Of a DNA stretch of 64,000 nucleotides, positions 54,203 to 63,006 are shown in pieces. The DNA is from Pseudomonas sp. RC10 (GTDB taxonomy: Bacteria > Pseudomonadota > Gammaproteobacteria > Pseudomonadales > Pseudomonadaceae): assembly GCF_038397775.1 (NCBI RefSeq), contig NZ_CP151650.1:4030001-4094000 (forward strand), in the 5' to 3' direction. Each line of letters begins with the position of its first letter. Position 1 is the stretch's first letter. The notes beneath the pieces are model-generated. The model saw only the letters and a program-made list of their open reading frames with translations. It searched no databases and was not told the origin of the DNA. Both the position numbers and the translations under genes were made by a program.

Positions 54203-55210
54203 TCAGCGCCGCGCCGCCACGCGAGCGACTGCCTGCGCCGCAGCATTCAAACGCTCCACGCTCAAACGCCCCTGCGCTACCGCATCGACAATCGCCTGAG
54301 CCAGAACGCCGGCCTTGGGCAATAACCGGGGGGAGATCAGCAGTAGATCGGCCCCGGCATTCAACGCTGCCACCACCACCTCTTCAATGGGCACGTCGCG
54401 CTGAACGGAGCGATGATCCAGGTCGATGGTCATGACCAGCCCGTTGAAGCCCAATTCGCTACGCAGGATGCTCACCAGATCCGGCGACAACGACGCCGAG
54501 ACCGCCGGGGTCACCGCCTCGACAATGGCCGGCCCCAACATCACCGCGTCGGCCCCCGCCTCGATGCCGGACCTGAACGCCGACCAGCCGCTGCGCAACG
54601 CCGCCATCGATGAGGTGAGAAAGGCCTCCTCGGTTGCCGGAAGTTTTGCCAGCTGCGGATGCCCCGGAAAATGCTTCAACGTGCTGCCCACCTTCGCCCG
54701 TCGCACGCCCCGCACATAGGCCGCTGCCATTTCGGCGGCCTTGACCGGGTCGCTGGCGAGCGTCTTGCCGTCCAGCCAGACGTTCGGCCCGCTGAGCACA
54801 TCAGCGGTCGGCGAAAGCACCAGATTGACACCCGCCTCGCGCACGCCCAAGGCCATCTGGAAACACACCTCCTCAAGCTCGTACGCGTTCATGGCCCGCG
54901 CAACGTCCGGCGAGGGCAGCGCGCAGGCGACGCCCTGTAAACGGTGCACGGCGGAAATGTCGGCGTCAGCGGCCAGGATCATGTCGCCCGCCAGTTCCCG
55001 AGCCTGGCCGACGAATCCCTGCCATTTCTCCAGGGTTTCGATGCGCAGACGCTCGGCGCTCATCTGGCCACGCCGGTATTCCTCGGCGGTTTCGCCAAAC
55101 AACACGCTGCGCCCGCCGCTGCCGAGGAATCGGCGCAGGTCGTCGTCGATCTCAAGCGGGTCGACCACGGGGAATAACACGCTGAACGCTGTCGCTAAAA
55201 GCTGGCTCAT
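54203..55210 (-). CDS. GH3-like protein with altered catalytic residues
   Basis: 335 residues, paralogous to the GH3 protein at 35555 (shared GET-x-x-EY, MSAER, KHFPGH). TLKHFPGHPQLAKLPATEEAF lacks the Asp/His that follow the motif in NagZ. At the nucleophile position the [ST]-D motif reads T-I (NGLVMTIDLDHRS), so the nucleophilic Asp is apparently Ile, although a neighbouring Asp remains. It may be a binding, regulatory or non-hydrolytic relative. Not signal-bearing. It precedes no other gene on its strand and follows the chemoreceptor gene by 63 bp, so the two may be co-transcribed. Confidence 0.85.
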   Translation of the reverse strand: MSQLLATAFSVLFPVVDPLEIDDDLRRFLGSGGRSVLFGETAEEYRRGQMSAERLRIETLEKWQGFVGQARELAGDMILAADADISAVHRLQGVACALPSPDVARAMNAYELEEVCFQMALGVREAGVNLVLSPTADVLSGPNVWLDGKTLASDPVKAAEMAAAYVRGVRRAKVGSTLKHFPGHPQLAKLPATEEAFLTSSMAALRSGWSAFRSGIEAGADAVMLGPAIVEAVTPAVSASLSPDLVSILRSELGFNGLVMTIDLDHRSVQRDVPIEEVVVAALNAGADLLLISPRLLPKAGVLAQAIVDAVAQGRLSVERLNAAAQAVARVAARR

Positions 55211-55273
55211 GGGAAGTCCTGAGATGGGAGGGGTTGGAGGAACAATGAGGCTCGGGTCAACGGCGTCCGCGAC

Positions 55274-57391
55274 CTAAGCCCGAAAGTGACTCATCAGGTG
55301 TTGCTGGTGATTGGCCAAGGCATTCAGGCGCTTGCTGACCCTGGCGGATTCATCTGCCTGCTCCGCGAGCGATTCGGTGACGTCGCGAATGGCAGAAACG
55401 TTGCGATTGACCTCTTCAGAGACAGCGCTTTGTTCCTCGGCGGCGCTGGCGATCTGCAGGTTCATCTCGTTGATGACGTCGATGCTCTGATTGACGCGCG
55501 TCAACGCGTCCACCGCTTTCAACGCATGGAACGCACTGGCATCGGCCTGTTGCCGATGAGCCTGCATCGTCTCGACCACCGCTTGCGTGCCGGTTTGCAA
55601 GGTTTCGATCACGCCCCGGATTTCGCCCACAGACGTTTGCGTGCGCCTGGCCAGATGACGAACTTCATCGGCCACCACGGCAAACCCACGGCCGCTTTCC
55701 CCTGCCCGCGCGGCCTCAATAGCGGCATTCAGCGCCAGCAGGTTGGTCTGCTCGGCAATCGACTGGATCACTTGCAGGACGCTGCCAATCCGCTCGCTGT
55801 TCTGCGCGAGCAGGGTCACCTCCTCCATCGACGTGTGCATGTGTTGCGCGAGGTTCTGAATGGAGGTCGCGGTGGTTTCGAGTGTGCCCTTGCAAGATTG
55901 CGAGGCCGCCTCGCCGTCACGGGCCGCCGTGGCGGCCTTCGACGCGTGGCGTGCGACCTCCTGGGAAGTGGTGCTCATTTCGTGAGCGGCGGTCGCCACC
56001 TGCTCGACCTCGCGCAACTGATGCTGCATCCCCGCACTGGTCAGGCTGGCGATTTCTGATGCTGTGTCAGCGGTCGTCCGCGTTTCGCCCACCCCTTGAC
56101 TGACCTGCGCAATCACCGGTTGCAGCTTGTCGAGGAAACGGTTGAACCCACCCACCAAACGGCCCATTTCGTCAGTGCGATCAAAGATCAGGCGCCGCCT
56201 CAGATCACCGTCGCCCTGGGCGATGTCTTCGAGCATGTCGGACACGCGACGGATTGGCTTCACCACACTGGACGCCATCAGCCACATGAGCACACACCCC
56301 AAAACCAGCACGCCCAGCCCGACTGCCAGTTGCATCTGGACGGCGGTGTGGCTGGAGCGGGTCAGCGTCTGATCCAGTTGGGCGACGGCGGCCATGAGGG
56401 TCGCCTGAGGCACTTCGATGATCGCCATCCACACGCCAGAATCCGGGATTGGCGAGAACGGCACCATCACCAGCGCGTTGCCAGTACTGGCGTTGGTGCC
56501 GACGAACGTCGCGCCACTTCGTGCACTGCCCACCAGTGCCTCCGACTGATTCGGATAACTCTCGGCCAGGGTTTTACCCAATAACGCCGGGTCGTTGCTT
56601 TTGCCCATGACCGTGCCCGCCGCACTGACGAAGGTGACTTGGCCTTTGCCCTCGAACAGCGACGCGCTAGCCTTCTGCGAGAGGTTCTGCAGGCTGCTCA
56701 AGGTCAGGTCGACACTGGCCACGCCGATCAGCTTCCCACCATCGATCAGCGGGACGGCCACACTGGAGGTCAACGTGGGCACGCCGTTCAACAAGAAACT
56801 GTAAGGCTCGACCAGGCAGGGTTTGCGGGTCGTGTGCGGGCATTTCCACCAGGCTTTGTCGGGCTCGTCGCCGAGGATGTCTTTCTCTTCCACGGTGAAG
56901 TTTTCCACGCCCGACACGTAGGCGGCGAAACGGCCCGAAGCGTTGCCAGTGTGGTCGGGACCGTTGATCGAGACCGCGTCCCCCGCATCCAGACCGTTAA
57001 GTTCGAATGCCACGCCAATGCCCAGCAGCTCAGGAGTGGTCGCGATCATCGCCCGCATCAAGCGGTAAAGATCGCCGCGTACCTGCGGCGGCGTCAGGCC
57101 ATTGAGTTTTGCCTGGCGCTTTAGCATGACCAGTTGCGTCGCCAAGGTGCGGGTGAACATCAGGCTGCTGACGAATCGCTGCTGCACCACGTCAGCCTGA
57201 ACCCGTCCCATGGCTTCCAGATATCGTGTGGACGCCTCACCCAACGAGGCACTGCTGGATTCGGCGACCACCGACGCTGTGCGCTGCATGTGCACAATCG
57301 AGAAGGCCAGCAGAAACACCACCATGCACAGCATGCACACGCCTGCGACCACGGTGATGCGGGATTTGATGGTCAGGGGTGTGCGGGTCAT
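55274..57391 (-). CDS. Methyl-accepting chemotaxis protein with dCache-type sensor
   Basis: 705 residues from the ATG at 57391, which has GAGG 8 bp upstream; the frame continues to 57601 without sense. TM1 ([19 protein letters not shown]), a periplasmic double-Cache-like domain of roughly 300 residues, TM2 ([17 protein letters not shown]), HAMP ([20 protein letters not shown]), and the signalling tip [20 protein letters not shown]. No C-terminal methyltransferase pentapeptide. The sensor domain type senses amino acids, organic acids or polyamines. Element E upstream ties it to the catabolic operons, suggesting taxis to their substrate. Confidence 0.93.
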   Translation of the reverse strand: MTRTPLTIKSRITVVAGVCMLCMVVFLLAFSIVHMQRTASVVAESSSASLGEASTRYLEAMGRVQADVVQQRFVSSLMFTRTLATQLVMLKRQAKLNGLTPPQVRGDLYRLMRAMIATTPELLGIGVAFELNGLDAGDAVSINGPDHTGNASGRFAAYVSGVENFTVEEKDILGDEPDKAWWKCPHTTRKPCLVEPYSFLLNGVPTLTSSVAVPLIDGGKLIGVASVDLTLSSLQNLSQKASASLFEGKGQVTFVSAAGTVMGKSNDPALLGKTLAESYPNQSEALVGSARSGATFVGTNASTGNALVMVPFSPIPDSGVWMAIIEVPQATLMAAVAQLDQTLTRSSHTAVQMQLAVGLGVLVLGCVLMWLMASSVVKPIRRVSDMLEDIAQGDGDLRRRLIFDRTDEMGRLVGGFNRFLDKLQPVIAQVSQGVGETRTTADTASEIASLTSAGMQHQLREVEQVATAAHEMSTTSQEVARHASKAATAARDGEAASQSCKGTLETTATSIQNLAQHMHTSMEEVTLLAQNSERIGSVLQVIQSIAEQTNLLALNAAIEAARAGESGRGFAVVADEVRHLARRTQTSVGEIRGVIETLQTGTQAVVETMQAHRQQADASAFHALKAVDALTRVNQSIDVINEMNLQIASAAEEQSAVSEEVNRNVSAIRDVTESLAEQADESARVSKRLNALANHQQHLMSHFRA

Positions 57392-57514
57392 TGCGGGGCC
57401 TCGGAGCATTCTGTCGACACGACATTGGAATTGTTGTGATGGTCTCAAGACCGCTTGCATCGCCGGCCAGGCGCACCTGTCCCGCGCCATCTTCCTCAGC
57501 CGCTCTTTCATCCA

Positions 57515-57553
57515 CAATTTCGCAGTGCCGCCACTGCTGACGCAGAGTGAAGC
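57515..57553 (-). promoter_or_regulatory. Shared tripartite regulatory element, copy E
   Basis: Plus reading CAATTTCGCA (57515-57524), 14 bp, GACGCA (57539-57544), GAG, TGAAGC (57548-57553; one mismatch), with another TGACGC at 57559-57564. It faces the chemoreceptor gene from 124 bp upstream. Confidence 0.72.
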
Positions 57554-57693
57554 GCCGCTGACGCGCGCCGCGCAGCAGAACGCGACGCAGACAGGTCGCA
57601 ATCCAGCACGCCGATAACCGTTCGCGACATTGCCGGCGAATCAGTCCTTGTCATGCATTGACATCGCACCTGCATAGCACGTTGAATGAAGAC

Positions 57694-57705
57694 TTATACG
57701 TATAA
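57694..57705. promoter_or_regulatory. LacI-type operator upstream of the MFS gene
   Basis: TTATACGTATAA, perfect 12-bp palindrome with central CG, 55 bp before the MFS start codon. Identical core to the sites before the ThuA operon and the MFS - lacI operon. Confidence 0.72.
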
Positions 57706-57759
57706 CAAAAAGAGCGGATTCACCTTTGATCCGACTCTGCGCACTGAAAGGCAAACGGT

Positions 57760-59031
57760 ATGAACAGCGACAACAATCCTCTGATCTCCAGCCGCATCCG
57801 AAAAGCCCGCGTGGCAACGTTCATGGGTTTCATGATGATCGGCGCGATGATGTACATCTGGTCCACCGGCGTCAGCGTGTTCCGCCAACAGCTTGGCCTT
57901 GCAGGCGCACCAGGGGATGGCGATTTCGGGCTGATCGCGTTGAGCATCGGCGTGGGTTCGGCAGCGGGGTCGCTGTTCGTTGGCAAACTGCTGGACCTGT
58001 ACGGCGCCCGGCCAGTCATCAGCCTCTGCGCCATCATTTACCCCTTGTCCATCATTCCACTCGGGTACATCAGCGGCTTCTGGTTCGCGTTGGTATTCGG
58101 CGCCGTACTCGGCCTGTTTCGCGGCGCGCTGGACACCGCCCTCAATGCTCATGGCGTTCAGGTCGAACGCTTCTATCGACGCTCGATCATGTCGGCCTTT
58201 CACGCGTCGTATTCGTTCGGCGGATTTCTACTCGGCATGATCTGCAGCTGGCTGACCGGCCTGTTCACCGAGAGTGTCGCCGTGCCTTTTTCCGTGCTCG
58301 GCGGCGTGATGTTTATCACCGGTTGCCTGCTGAGCCGCTGGCTGCTGGGCAAAGACGATGTACCGCTCAAACAGCCCGAGACGCAGCACCCGCTTGCCGC
58401 CCACGCCGCTCACGCGCCGAACACCAAGACCGTGCTGCTGATGATCGCGTTCGGCACCCTGTTGCTGGGCAGCATGATGGGCGAGAACGCCATCGGTGAC
58501 TGGGGTCAGGAGTACGTGCACCGCGTGCTGGGCGCCAGCACGTCGTTCGGCGGCATGGCCGTTTCGGTGTTCATCGGCGCGGTGACGTTCGGACGGCTGT
58601 TTGGCGACGAATTGGCCGGACGCTTCGGCAACGCCCGGGTGATTGGCGGCAGCGGTGCGCTATGCGTGGCGGGCACGCTGCTGACCCTTCTCGGCGCCAG
58701 CGCCGGGACCGGCATCGTCGGCTTTGCCCTGTTCGGTCTGGGACTGTCCTGCATCGCACCGCTGATGGTGTCGTCGGCCGGGCGCAAAGACCCCGAGAAC
58801 GCCGGTCGAAACATCGGCATCGTCAACGGCATCGGCTTCTCCGGCATGCTCATGGGCCCCGCCGCGATTACAGTGATTGTCGGCCACTTCGGCCTGGAAT
58901 CTCTGATGTACTTCCCACTCATTCTGCTCGGCCTGCTGGCCGTGTTCGGCCCGATGCTCGTGCGCACGGGCACGCCGAACGCCCGACCGCTGGCGCAAAC
59001 ACGGCCAGGCAGCGTCGTCAAAACCGGATGA
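57760..59031 (+). CDS. MFS transporter
   Basis: 423 residues. Twelve predicted helices; ATFMGFMMIGAMMYIWSTGV in helix 1 and GTLLLGSMMGENAIGDWGQEY in the second half place it among FucP/YbjJ-like facilitators, related in layout to the protein at 52855. It is preceded by a LacI-type operator, so it probably imports a ligand of the same regulon. It is monocistronic. Confidence 0.85.
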   Translation: MNSDNNPLISSRIRKARVATFMGFMMIGAMMYIWSTGVSVFRQQLGLAGAPGDGDFGLIALSIGVGSAAGSLFVGKLLDLYGARPVISLCAIIYPLSIIPLGYISGFWFALVFGAVLGLFRGALDTALNAHGVQVERFYRRSIMSAFHASYSFGGFLLGMICSWLTGLFTESVAVPFSVLGGVMFITGCLLSRWLLGKDDVPLKQPETQHPLAAHAAHAPNTKTVLLMIAFGTLLLGSMMGENAIGDWGQEYVHRVLGASTSFGGMAVSVFIGAVTFGRLFGDELAGRFGNARVIGGSGALCVAGTLLTLLGASAGTGIVGFALFGLGLSCIAPLMVSSAGRKDPENAGRNIGIVNGIGFSGMLMGPAAITVIVGHFGLESLMYFPLILLGLLAVFGPMLVRTGTPNARPLAQTRPGSVVKTG

Positions 59032-59131
59032 ATGCCAGGAGATCGTGACGCTCTCTGGCTGGCCCTTGTAGTCTGTCTACCCGATTCGCATACTCCTGCG
59101 CTGAAACTGAACGGCCGCGATACGGCCATCC

Positions 59132-59689
59132 ATGGGTAGTCCAGGCGCTGAGCACTTCAACATGCATCATCCCCAGTCCATTCGTACGGTCGGCAGCCTT
59201 TTCAGCCAGCGCCCCTCCTCCATTCCTGATGGACCCGGTGTGTACGCGTTTTGGTGGATCGCTGACAGGGATACTCTCCTTGCGTCAAACCGTACAGTTG
59301 TCCTCAAGGGGCCTAATGAGGTTCGGGTCAACGTAGAGTACAAGGATTGGTGGCCGACTGAGCTGACGTACCCTTGCCTTTACGTCGGCAAGACAACCAA
59401 CCTGCGAAAAAGGTTTGGTCTTCACCTGAAGCGCAAGAGCAAAGGTCGACTGCACGCAGCACATCCCGAGCACCACAAAGCAACCCCTCACACCACGTCA
59501 TGTCAGCTTCGCTGGGGAATCGAACACATTTTCCCCAACGAACCCGACCCGCTGCATCTCATCTCGAATTCTGTAGGTTTCTCCTACAGGAATGATTTTG
59601 CTGACAATGCAATCGCGGAGCGGTTTTTCGAGGAAGATCGGCTTGTGGGAACCTGGCGGCCGTGGTTCAACATCGACGCCGAGCGTTGA
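59132..59689 (+). CDS. GIY-YIG nuclease-domain protein
   Basis: 185 residues (177 less if started at ATG 59162, which drops 10). GPGVYAFWW, YPCLYVGKTTNLRKRFGLHL and the later ERFFEEDRLVGTWRPWFN correspond to the G-V-Y, Y-V-G-K-T-x-N-L-x-x-R and E-x-x-L-[IV]-x-x-W-x-P-x-[LF]-N elements, including the metal-binding glutamate. Such orphan nuclease-like proteins occur widely; some act on DNA or belong to mobile or defence elements. Composition looks less G+C-rich than its neighbours, hinting at recent acquisition. No partner gene is apparent. Confidence 0.8.
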   Translation: MGSPGAEHFNMHHPQSIRTVGSLFSQRPSSIPDGPGVYAFWWIADRDTLLASNRTVVLKGPNEVRVNVEYKDWWPTELTYPCLYVGKTTNLRKRFGLHLKRKSKGRLHAAHPEHHKATPHTTSCQLRWGIEHIFPNEPDPLHLISNSVGFSYRNDFADNAIAERFFEEDRLVGTWRPWFNIDAER

Positions 59690-59755
59690 GACGCCCTGAT
59701 CGAGTCAGACCACTTGACCGGCGAGATACTCTTGTCGGAGCCATCACTTATTGCA

Positions 59756-60505
59756 TCAGTAACCCACCCCGCGAACACCCCCCGAAGCGCGAATGGATTC
59801 GCCGGTCACCCAGCGCGCGTCTTCGGACGCCAGAAACACCGCCAATGGCGCGATGTCCTCGGGCTCCCCAAAACGTCCCAGCGGGGTTCCAGCCACCAGC
59901 TTTTCTCCGAACTCACCGGCAAAATTCCCATCAGTCGCCGGGGTGTTCGTGTGCCCTGGCAGAATTGAGTTAACCCTGATGCCTCGCGCGCCCAACTCCC
60001 GGGCCAAGGCGAAGGTCAAGGTATCGACCGCGCCTTTGGTCGCCGAGTACACGCTCGACGCCAGATAGGGGTCGGTGCTGAGGATCGAGCTGATATTGAT
60101 GATGCTGCCTGTCGGCCCCAGCAGTCTGACGGCCTCACGCACGGCCAGCAGATAGCCCAACACGTTCAGGTTGAATTGCTTATGGAAAGCTTCTTCGGTC
60201 AGGTCATCGATCATCTGGAACACTGCCACACCGGCGTTGTTGACCAGGATATCCAAAGTGCCGTAGTGCTCACGGACCGTTTCAAACAGGCGCGCCACAT
60301 CGGTCGCCTGACTCATGTCTGCCTGCACCGCGACCGCTGATCCGCCGTTGGCCTCGATCCCGGCAACCACGGCATCGGCATCGGCCTGGCTGGTGGCGTA
60401 ATTGACGATGACCGTTGCGCCCTGCGCCGCCAAAGCCTTGGCGATCCCGGCGCCGATGCCTTTCGATGCGCCGGTGACAACCGCTATTTTTCCTTCGAGT
60501 TTCAT
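59756..60505 (-). CDS. SDR family oxidoreductase (FabG-like)
   Basis: 249 residues from the ATG at 60505 (AAGGG upstream). VVTGASKGIGAGIAKALAAQG, LVNNAGVAVF, and the Ser...Tyr-x-x-x-Lys set (NISSILSTDPYLASSVYSATK) show a classical NADP-type SDR. IRVNSILPGHTNTPA is the usual C-terminal region. Divergent from the AraC regulator at 60697, a common arrangement for detoxification SDRs induced by aldehydes or quinones. Confidence 0.92.
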   Translation of the reverse strand: MKLEGKIAVVTGASKGIGAGIAKALAAQGATVIVNYATSQADADAVVAGIEANGGSAVAVQADMSQATDVARLFETVREHYGTLDILVNNAGVAVFQMIDDLTEEAFHKQFNLNVLGYLLAVREAVRLLGPTGSIINISSILSTDPYLASSVYSATKGAVDTLTFALARELGARGIRVNSILPGHTNTPATDGNFAGEFGEKLVAGTPLGRFGEPEDIAPLAVFLASEDARWVTGESIRASGGVRGVGY

Positions 60506-60696
60506 GACGTGCCCTTTTGAAGTTGCGTGACAGGTGACGGCGTCGCACATGGGTTATGAAAAACGCCAGGCAACGCGCCGCTTGCCATCAGTATTCAGCC
60601 AGCGAGGGCGCCGACGTTTGCCGGTTACTCGCACATGCTTGCCTATTCTTCTCAGTTGGCTTGCCATGCATTGGGATATGGCTCACGGTAGGCGGC

Positions 60697-61575
60697 ATGG
60701 AACGATCAATGGCGGAACTGCGCAGCATCGTGATGCGCGCGCAAGACAAGTGGACCGAGACCGGGCTACCCCGCGTGACGATGGTGCGTGCCGAGGCTTG
60801 TGCAAGTCAGGTCTATCAACCGATGCTGCACCTGGTGCTTCAGGGCACCAAGACCTTGTCGATTGGGGATGAGGTTTCCAGGTATTCAGCAGGCCACTAT
60901 TTTCTGGTGCCTGTGGATGTGCCCGCCACCGGGCAAGTTCACGCAGACGCGGTTGGCCAGCCCTATCTGGCGGTCAGTCTGACGCTGGACCCGGATGTGA
61001 TCGCCACGCTGTTGATGGACGAAGGCAAGACGCCGAGGCCACCGCAGAACACCTGTTTTGAAGGCGTTCTGGCGCCTGCGCAAATGATCGATGCGTGGTT
61101 GCGGATGATGCGGCTCATGGATCATCCCCACGAGGCTGAGATCCTGGCGCCGATGATCGAACGGGAGATTCTGTTCCGCGCCTTACAGGGGCCGTTGGGT
61201 GGCATTCTGCGTGACGTCGCGCGGCCGGATGGCCGGATGACGCAGATCCGCCGCGTCACCCAGTGGATTCGTGACCACTACACCGAGCCTTTTCGGGTAG
61301 AGCCGCTGGCACTCATGGCGGACATGAGCGTTGCCGCCTTTTACCGGCACTTCAAATCGGTGACGGCCATGACACCGATCCAGTATCGGAAACGCCTGCG
61401 TTTGCTCCGGGCGCGCTGGTTGCTGTTGTTCGACACACTGGACGCGACGTCGATCGCCTATGCCGTGGGTTATGAAAGCGCCTCGCAATTCAGCCGTGAA
61501 TACGCGAGATTATTTGGCCTGCCGCCTGCGCGGGATGCGGCGCGATTCAAGTCACCCCTCCCGGCCACAGGCTGA
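60697..61575 (+). CDS. AraC family transcriptional regulator (AraC_N type)
   Basis: 292 residues from ATG 60697 with a purine-rich site upstream; the frame reaches 60556 but reads into the divergent gene's leader. N-terminal domain (QPMLHLVLQGTKTLSIGDE ... HYFLVPVDVPATG) is the AraC_N/cupin-like type, then two HTHs: LALMADMSVAAFYRHFKSVTA and IAYAVGYESASQFSREYARL. It is expected to control the divergent SDR gene. Confidence 0.9.
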   Translation: MERSMAELRSIVMRAQDKWTETGLPRVTMVRAEACASQVYQPMLHLVLQGTKTLSIGDEVSRYSAGHYFLVPVDVPATGQVHADAVGQPYLAVSLTLDPDVIATLLMDEGKTPRPPQNTCFEGVLAPAQMIDAWLRMMRLMDHPHEAEILAPMIEREILFRALQGPLGGILRDVARPDGRMTQIRRVTQWIRDHYTEPFRVEPLALMADMSVAAFYRHFKSVTAMTPIQYRKRLRLLRARWLLLFDTLDATSIAYAVGYESASQFSREYARLFGLPPARDAARFKSPLPATG

Positions 61576-61596
61576 CAGCGCCCGGTTGAGCGGCCT

Positions 61597-62574
61597 TCAG
61601 AAATCGGTGAACAACGTCCCCTCGATACGCTCGGCAAACCCATCCCCGAAGACATTCGCGGGTGTGGCGAACCCGGACAGACGCTCGCCTTCCAATACCC
61701 GCCGCGCTGCCTCGACTGCGGCCAGCGGCGTGTAGGAATAGCCGTTCACGGTCTCGATCACGGACCGGGCGGTAGCTCCATCAACGCCAGTGACCTCAAC
61801 CACTGCACGGGCACGATGCGCCTCCCGCTGTGCGTGAGTCGGGCCATCGGGCAATTGTGAGAGATCGCCTTCTGGAAACGCATCGCCTGAGATGTGCACG
61901 AACATCGCGATGTTCGGGATGCCGGTCGAATGCCAGGCTGTCACCAGATCACCAAACGACAGCGGCACACACAGGACCGGGCCGTCACCGAAGTCGAAAT
62001 GACGCGGCGTTGCATCCGGTGTGGCGACCAGTTCGCCATCAACCCTCGCCATGACCCCTGCGCCGATGATTTCACTGACGCTCATGGCCGAGCCACGGGA
62101 CATCGAACCTGGAACATGAAGCGCAATGCTCAGCGCAAAAGGCTGTTCAACCCGCTTGGCGACGTGCACCGCCAGGGAATCGGTCGGTACAACGTCCCAA
62201 CCCACTCCCGGCAAGAGCATGACCTGGTGCGCAGCGGCTTCCGCTCCCAGTCGCTCGGCCAGCCGGTAGACGTTGATCTCCGCCGTGATGTCCAGATAGT
62301 CCACCCCGGCCTCGATACAGGCGCGCATCAGCGGCTCTGCGGTGTGCGCAAAGGGGCCGGCGAAGTTGAGCAGGACCGAGATACCGGACAACGCGCCCGC
62401 CGCATCCGCATTGGCATCGAACAGTCGAAACGGCACGCCCAGTTGCGCAGCAAGGGCCGCAAGACGCGCGTGATCACGCCCGGCGATTTCGAAGGACAGG
62501 CCCAGCGCTTTTGCCCGCTCAGCGGCCATGCGACCGGTGTAGCCGGTGGCGCCGTAGATCAGAAGAGTGCTCAT
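61597..62574 (-). CDS. Saccharopine dehydrogenase-like NAD(P)-binding protein
   Basis: 325 residues; starts at ATG 62574, overlapping the VOC gene by 4 bp. LLIYGATGYTGRMAAERA is the Rossmann motif and LLNFAGPFAHTAEPLM with AGVDYLDITAEINVY are diagnostic of the trans-acting enoyl reductase/saccharopine dehydrogenase-like group. Enzyme activity unknown. Last gene of the SDR - VOC - saccharopine-type operon. Confidence 0.88.
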   Translation of the reverse strand: MSTLLIYGATGYTGRMAAERAKALGLSFEIAGRDHARLAALAAQLGVPFRLFDANADAAGALSGISVLLNFAGPFAHTAEPLMRACIEAGVDYLDITAEINVYRLAERLGAEAAAHQVMLLPGVGWDVVPTDSLAVHVAKRVEQPFALSIALHVPGSMSRGSAMSVSEIIGAGVMARVDGELVATPDATPRHFDFGDGPVLCVPLSFGDLVTAWHSTGIPNIAMFVHISGDAFPEGDLSQLPDGPTHAQREAHRARAVVEVTGVDGATARSVIETVNGYSYTPLAAVEAARRVLEGERLSGFATPANVFGDGFAERIEGTLFTDF

Positions 62575-62972
62575 CGGGCGTGCTGCCATTTTTTATGAAC
62601 GAATTCGAGGCTGTACCCATCCGGGTCAAGCACATTGGCGGCGTAGTAATCGGGATCGTAGTGCAGACGCGCACCGGGCGCGCCGTTGTCGACAGCGCCT
62701 GCCTTCATGGCAGCAGCGTAGGCGGCGTCCACTTCGGCCTGGCTGTTGGCGACGAAACCCACATGTGCGGCGCGTCCCTCGACGCCTCCCTCGCGCAGCC
62801 AGAAAAACACCCGGCCATTGGCACCAAAGCCCTTGAGATCGGGGTGCCCCGGCGGGCCGTCCTTGCCGTCGTAGTCCAGGCGCGCGGTAATGCCCAACGG
62901 GGTCAAGGCCGCTTCGTAGAAACGGATGGAACGGGTGATGTCGCTGACCGACAAAAAGACATGATCCAGCAT
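62571..62972 (-). CDS. VOC family protein (glyoxalase/dioxygenase-like)
   Basis: 133 residues from ATG 62972 with GAGGAG. Starts LDHVFLSVSDITRSIRFYEAAL, contains LREGGVEGRAAHVGFVA, YYAANVLDPDGYSLEFVHK: the single VOC repeat pair with metal-binding His/Glu positions near the start and end (His in DHVFLS; Glu in LEFVH). Could be a glyoxalase-like detoxifier. Confidence 0.88.
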   Translation of the reverse strand: MLDHVFLSVSDITRSIRFYEAALTPLGITARLDYDGKDGPPGHPDLKGFGANGRVFFWLREGGVEGRAAHVGFVANSQAEVDAAYAAAMKAGAVDNGAPGARLHYDPDYYAANVLDPDGYSLEFVHKKWQHAR

Positions 62973-63006
62973 TGCGTGCTCCTCAAAGGATGTAGCTGTC
63001 GGCGGT

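Noticed and set aside
36701..57553. Sigma54 (-24/-12) promoters downstream of the tripartite elements
   Set aside because: I looked for GG-N10-GC with TGGCA and TTGC[AT] context between the elements and the genes and found no convincing match, so enhancer use is not claimed.
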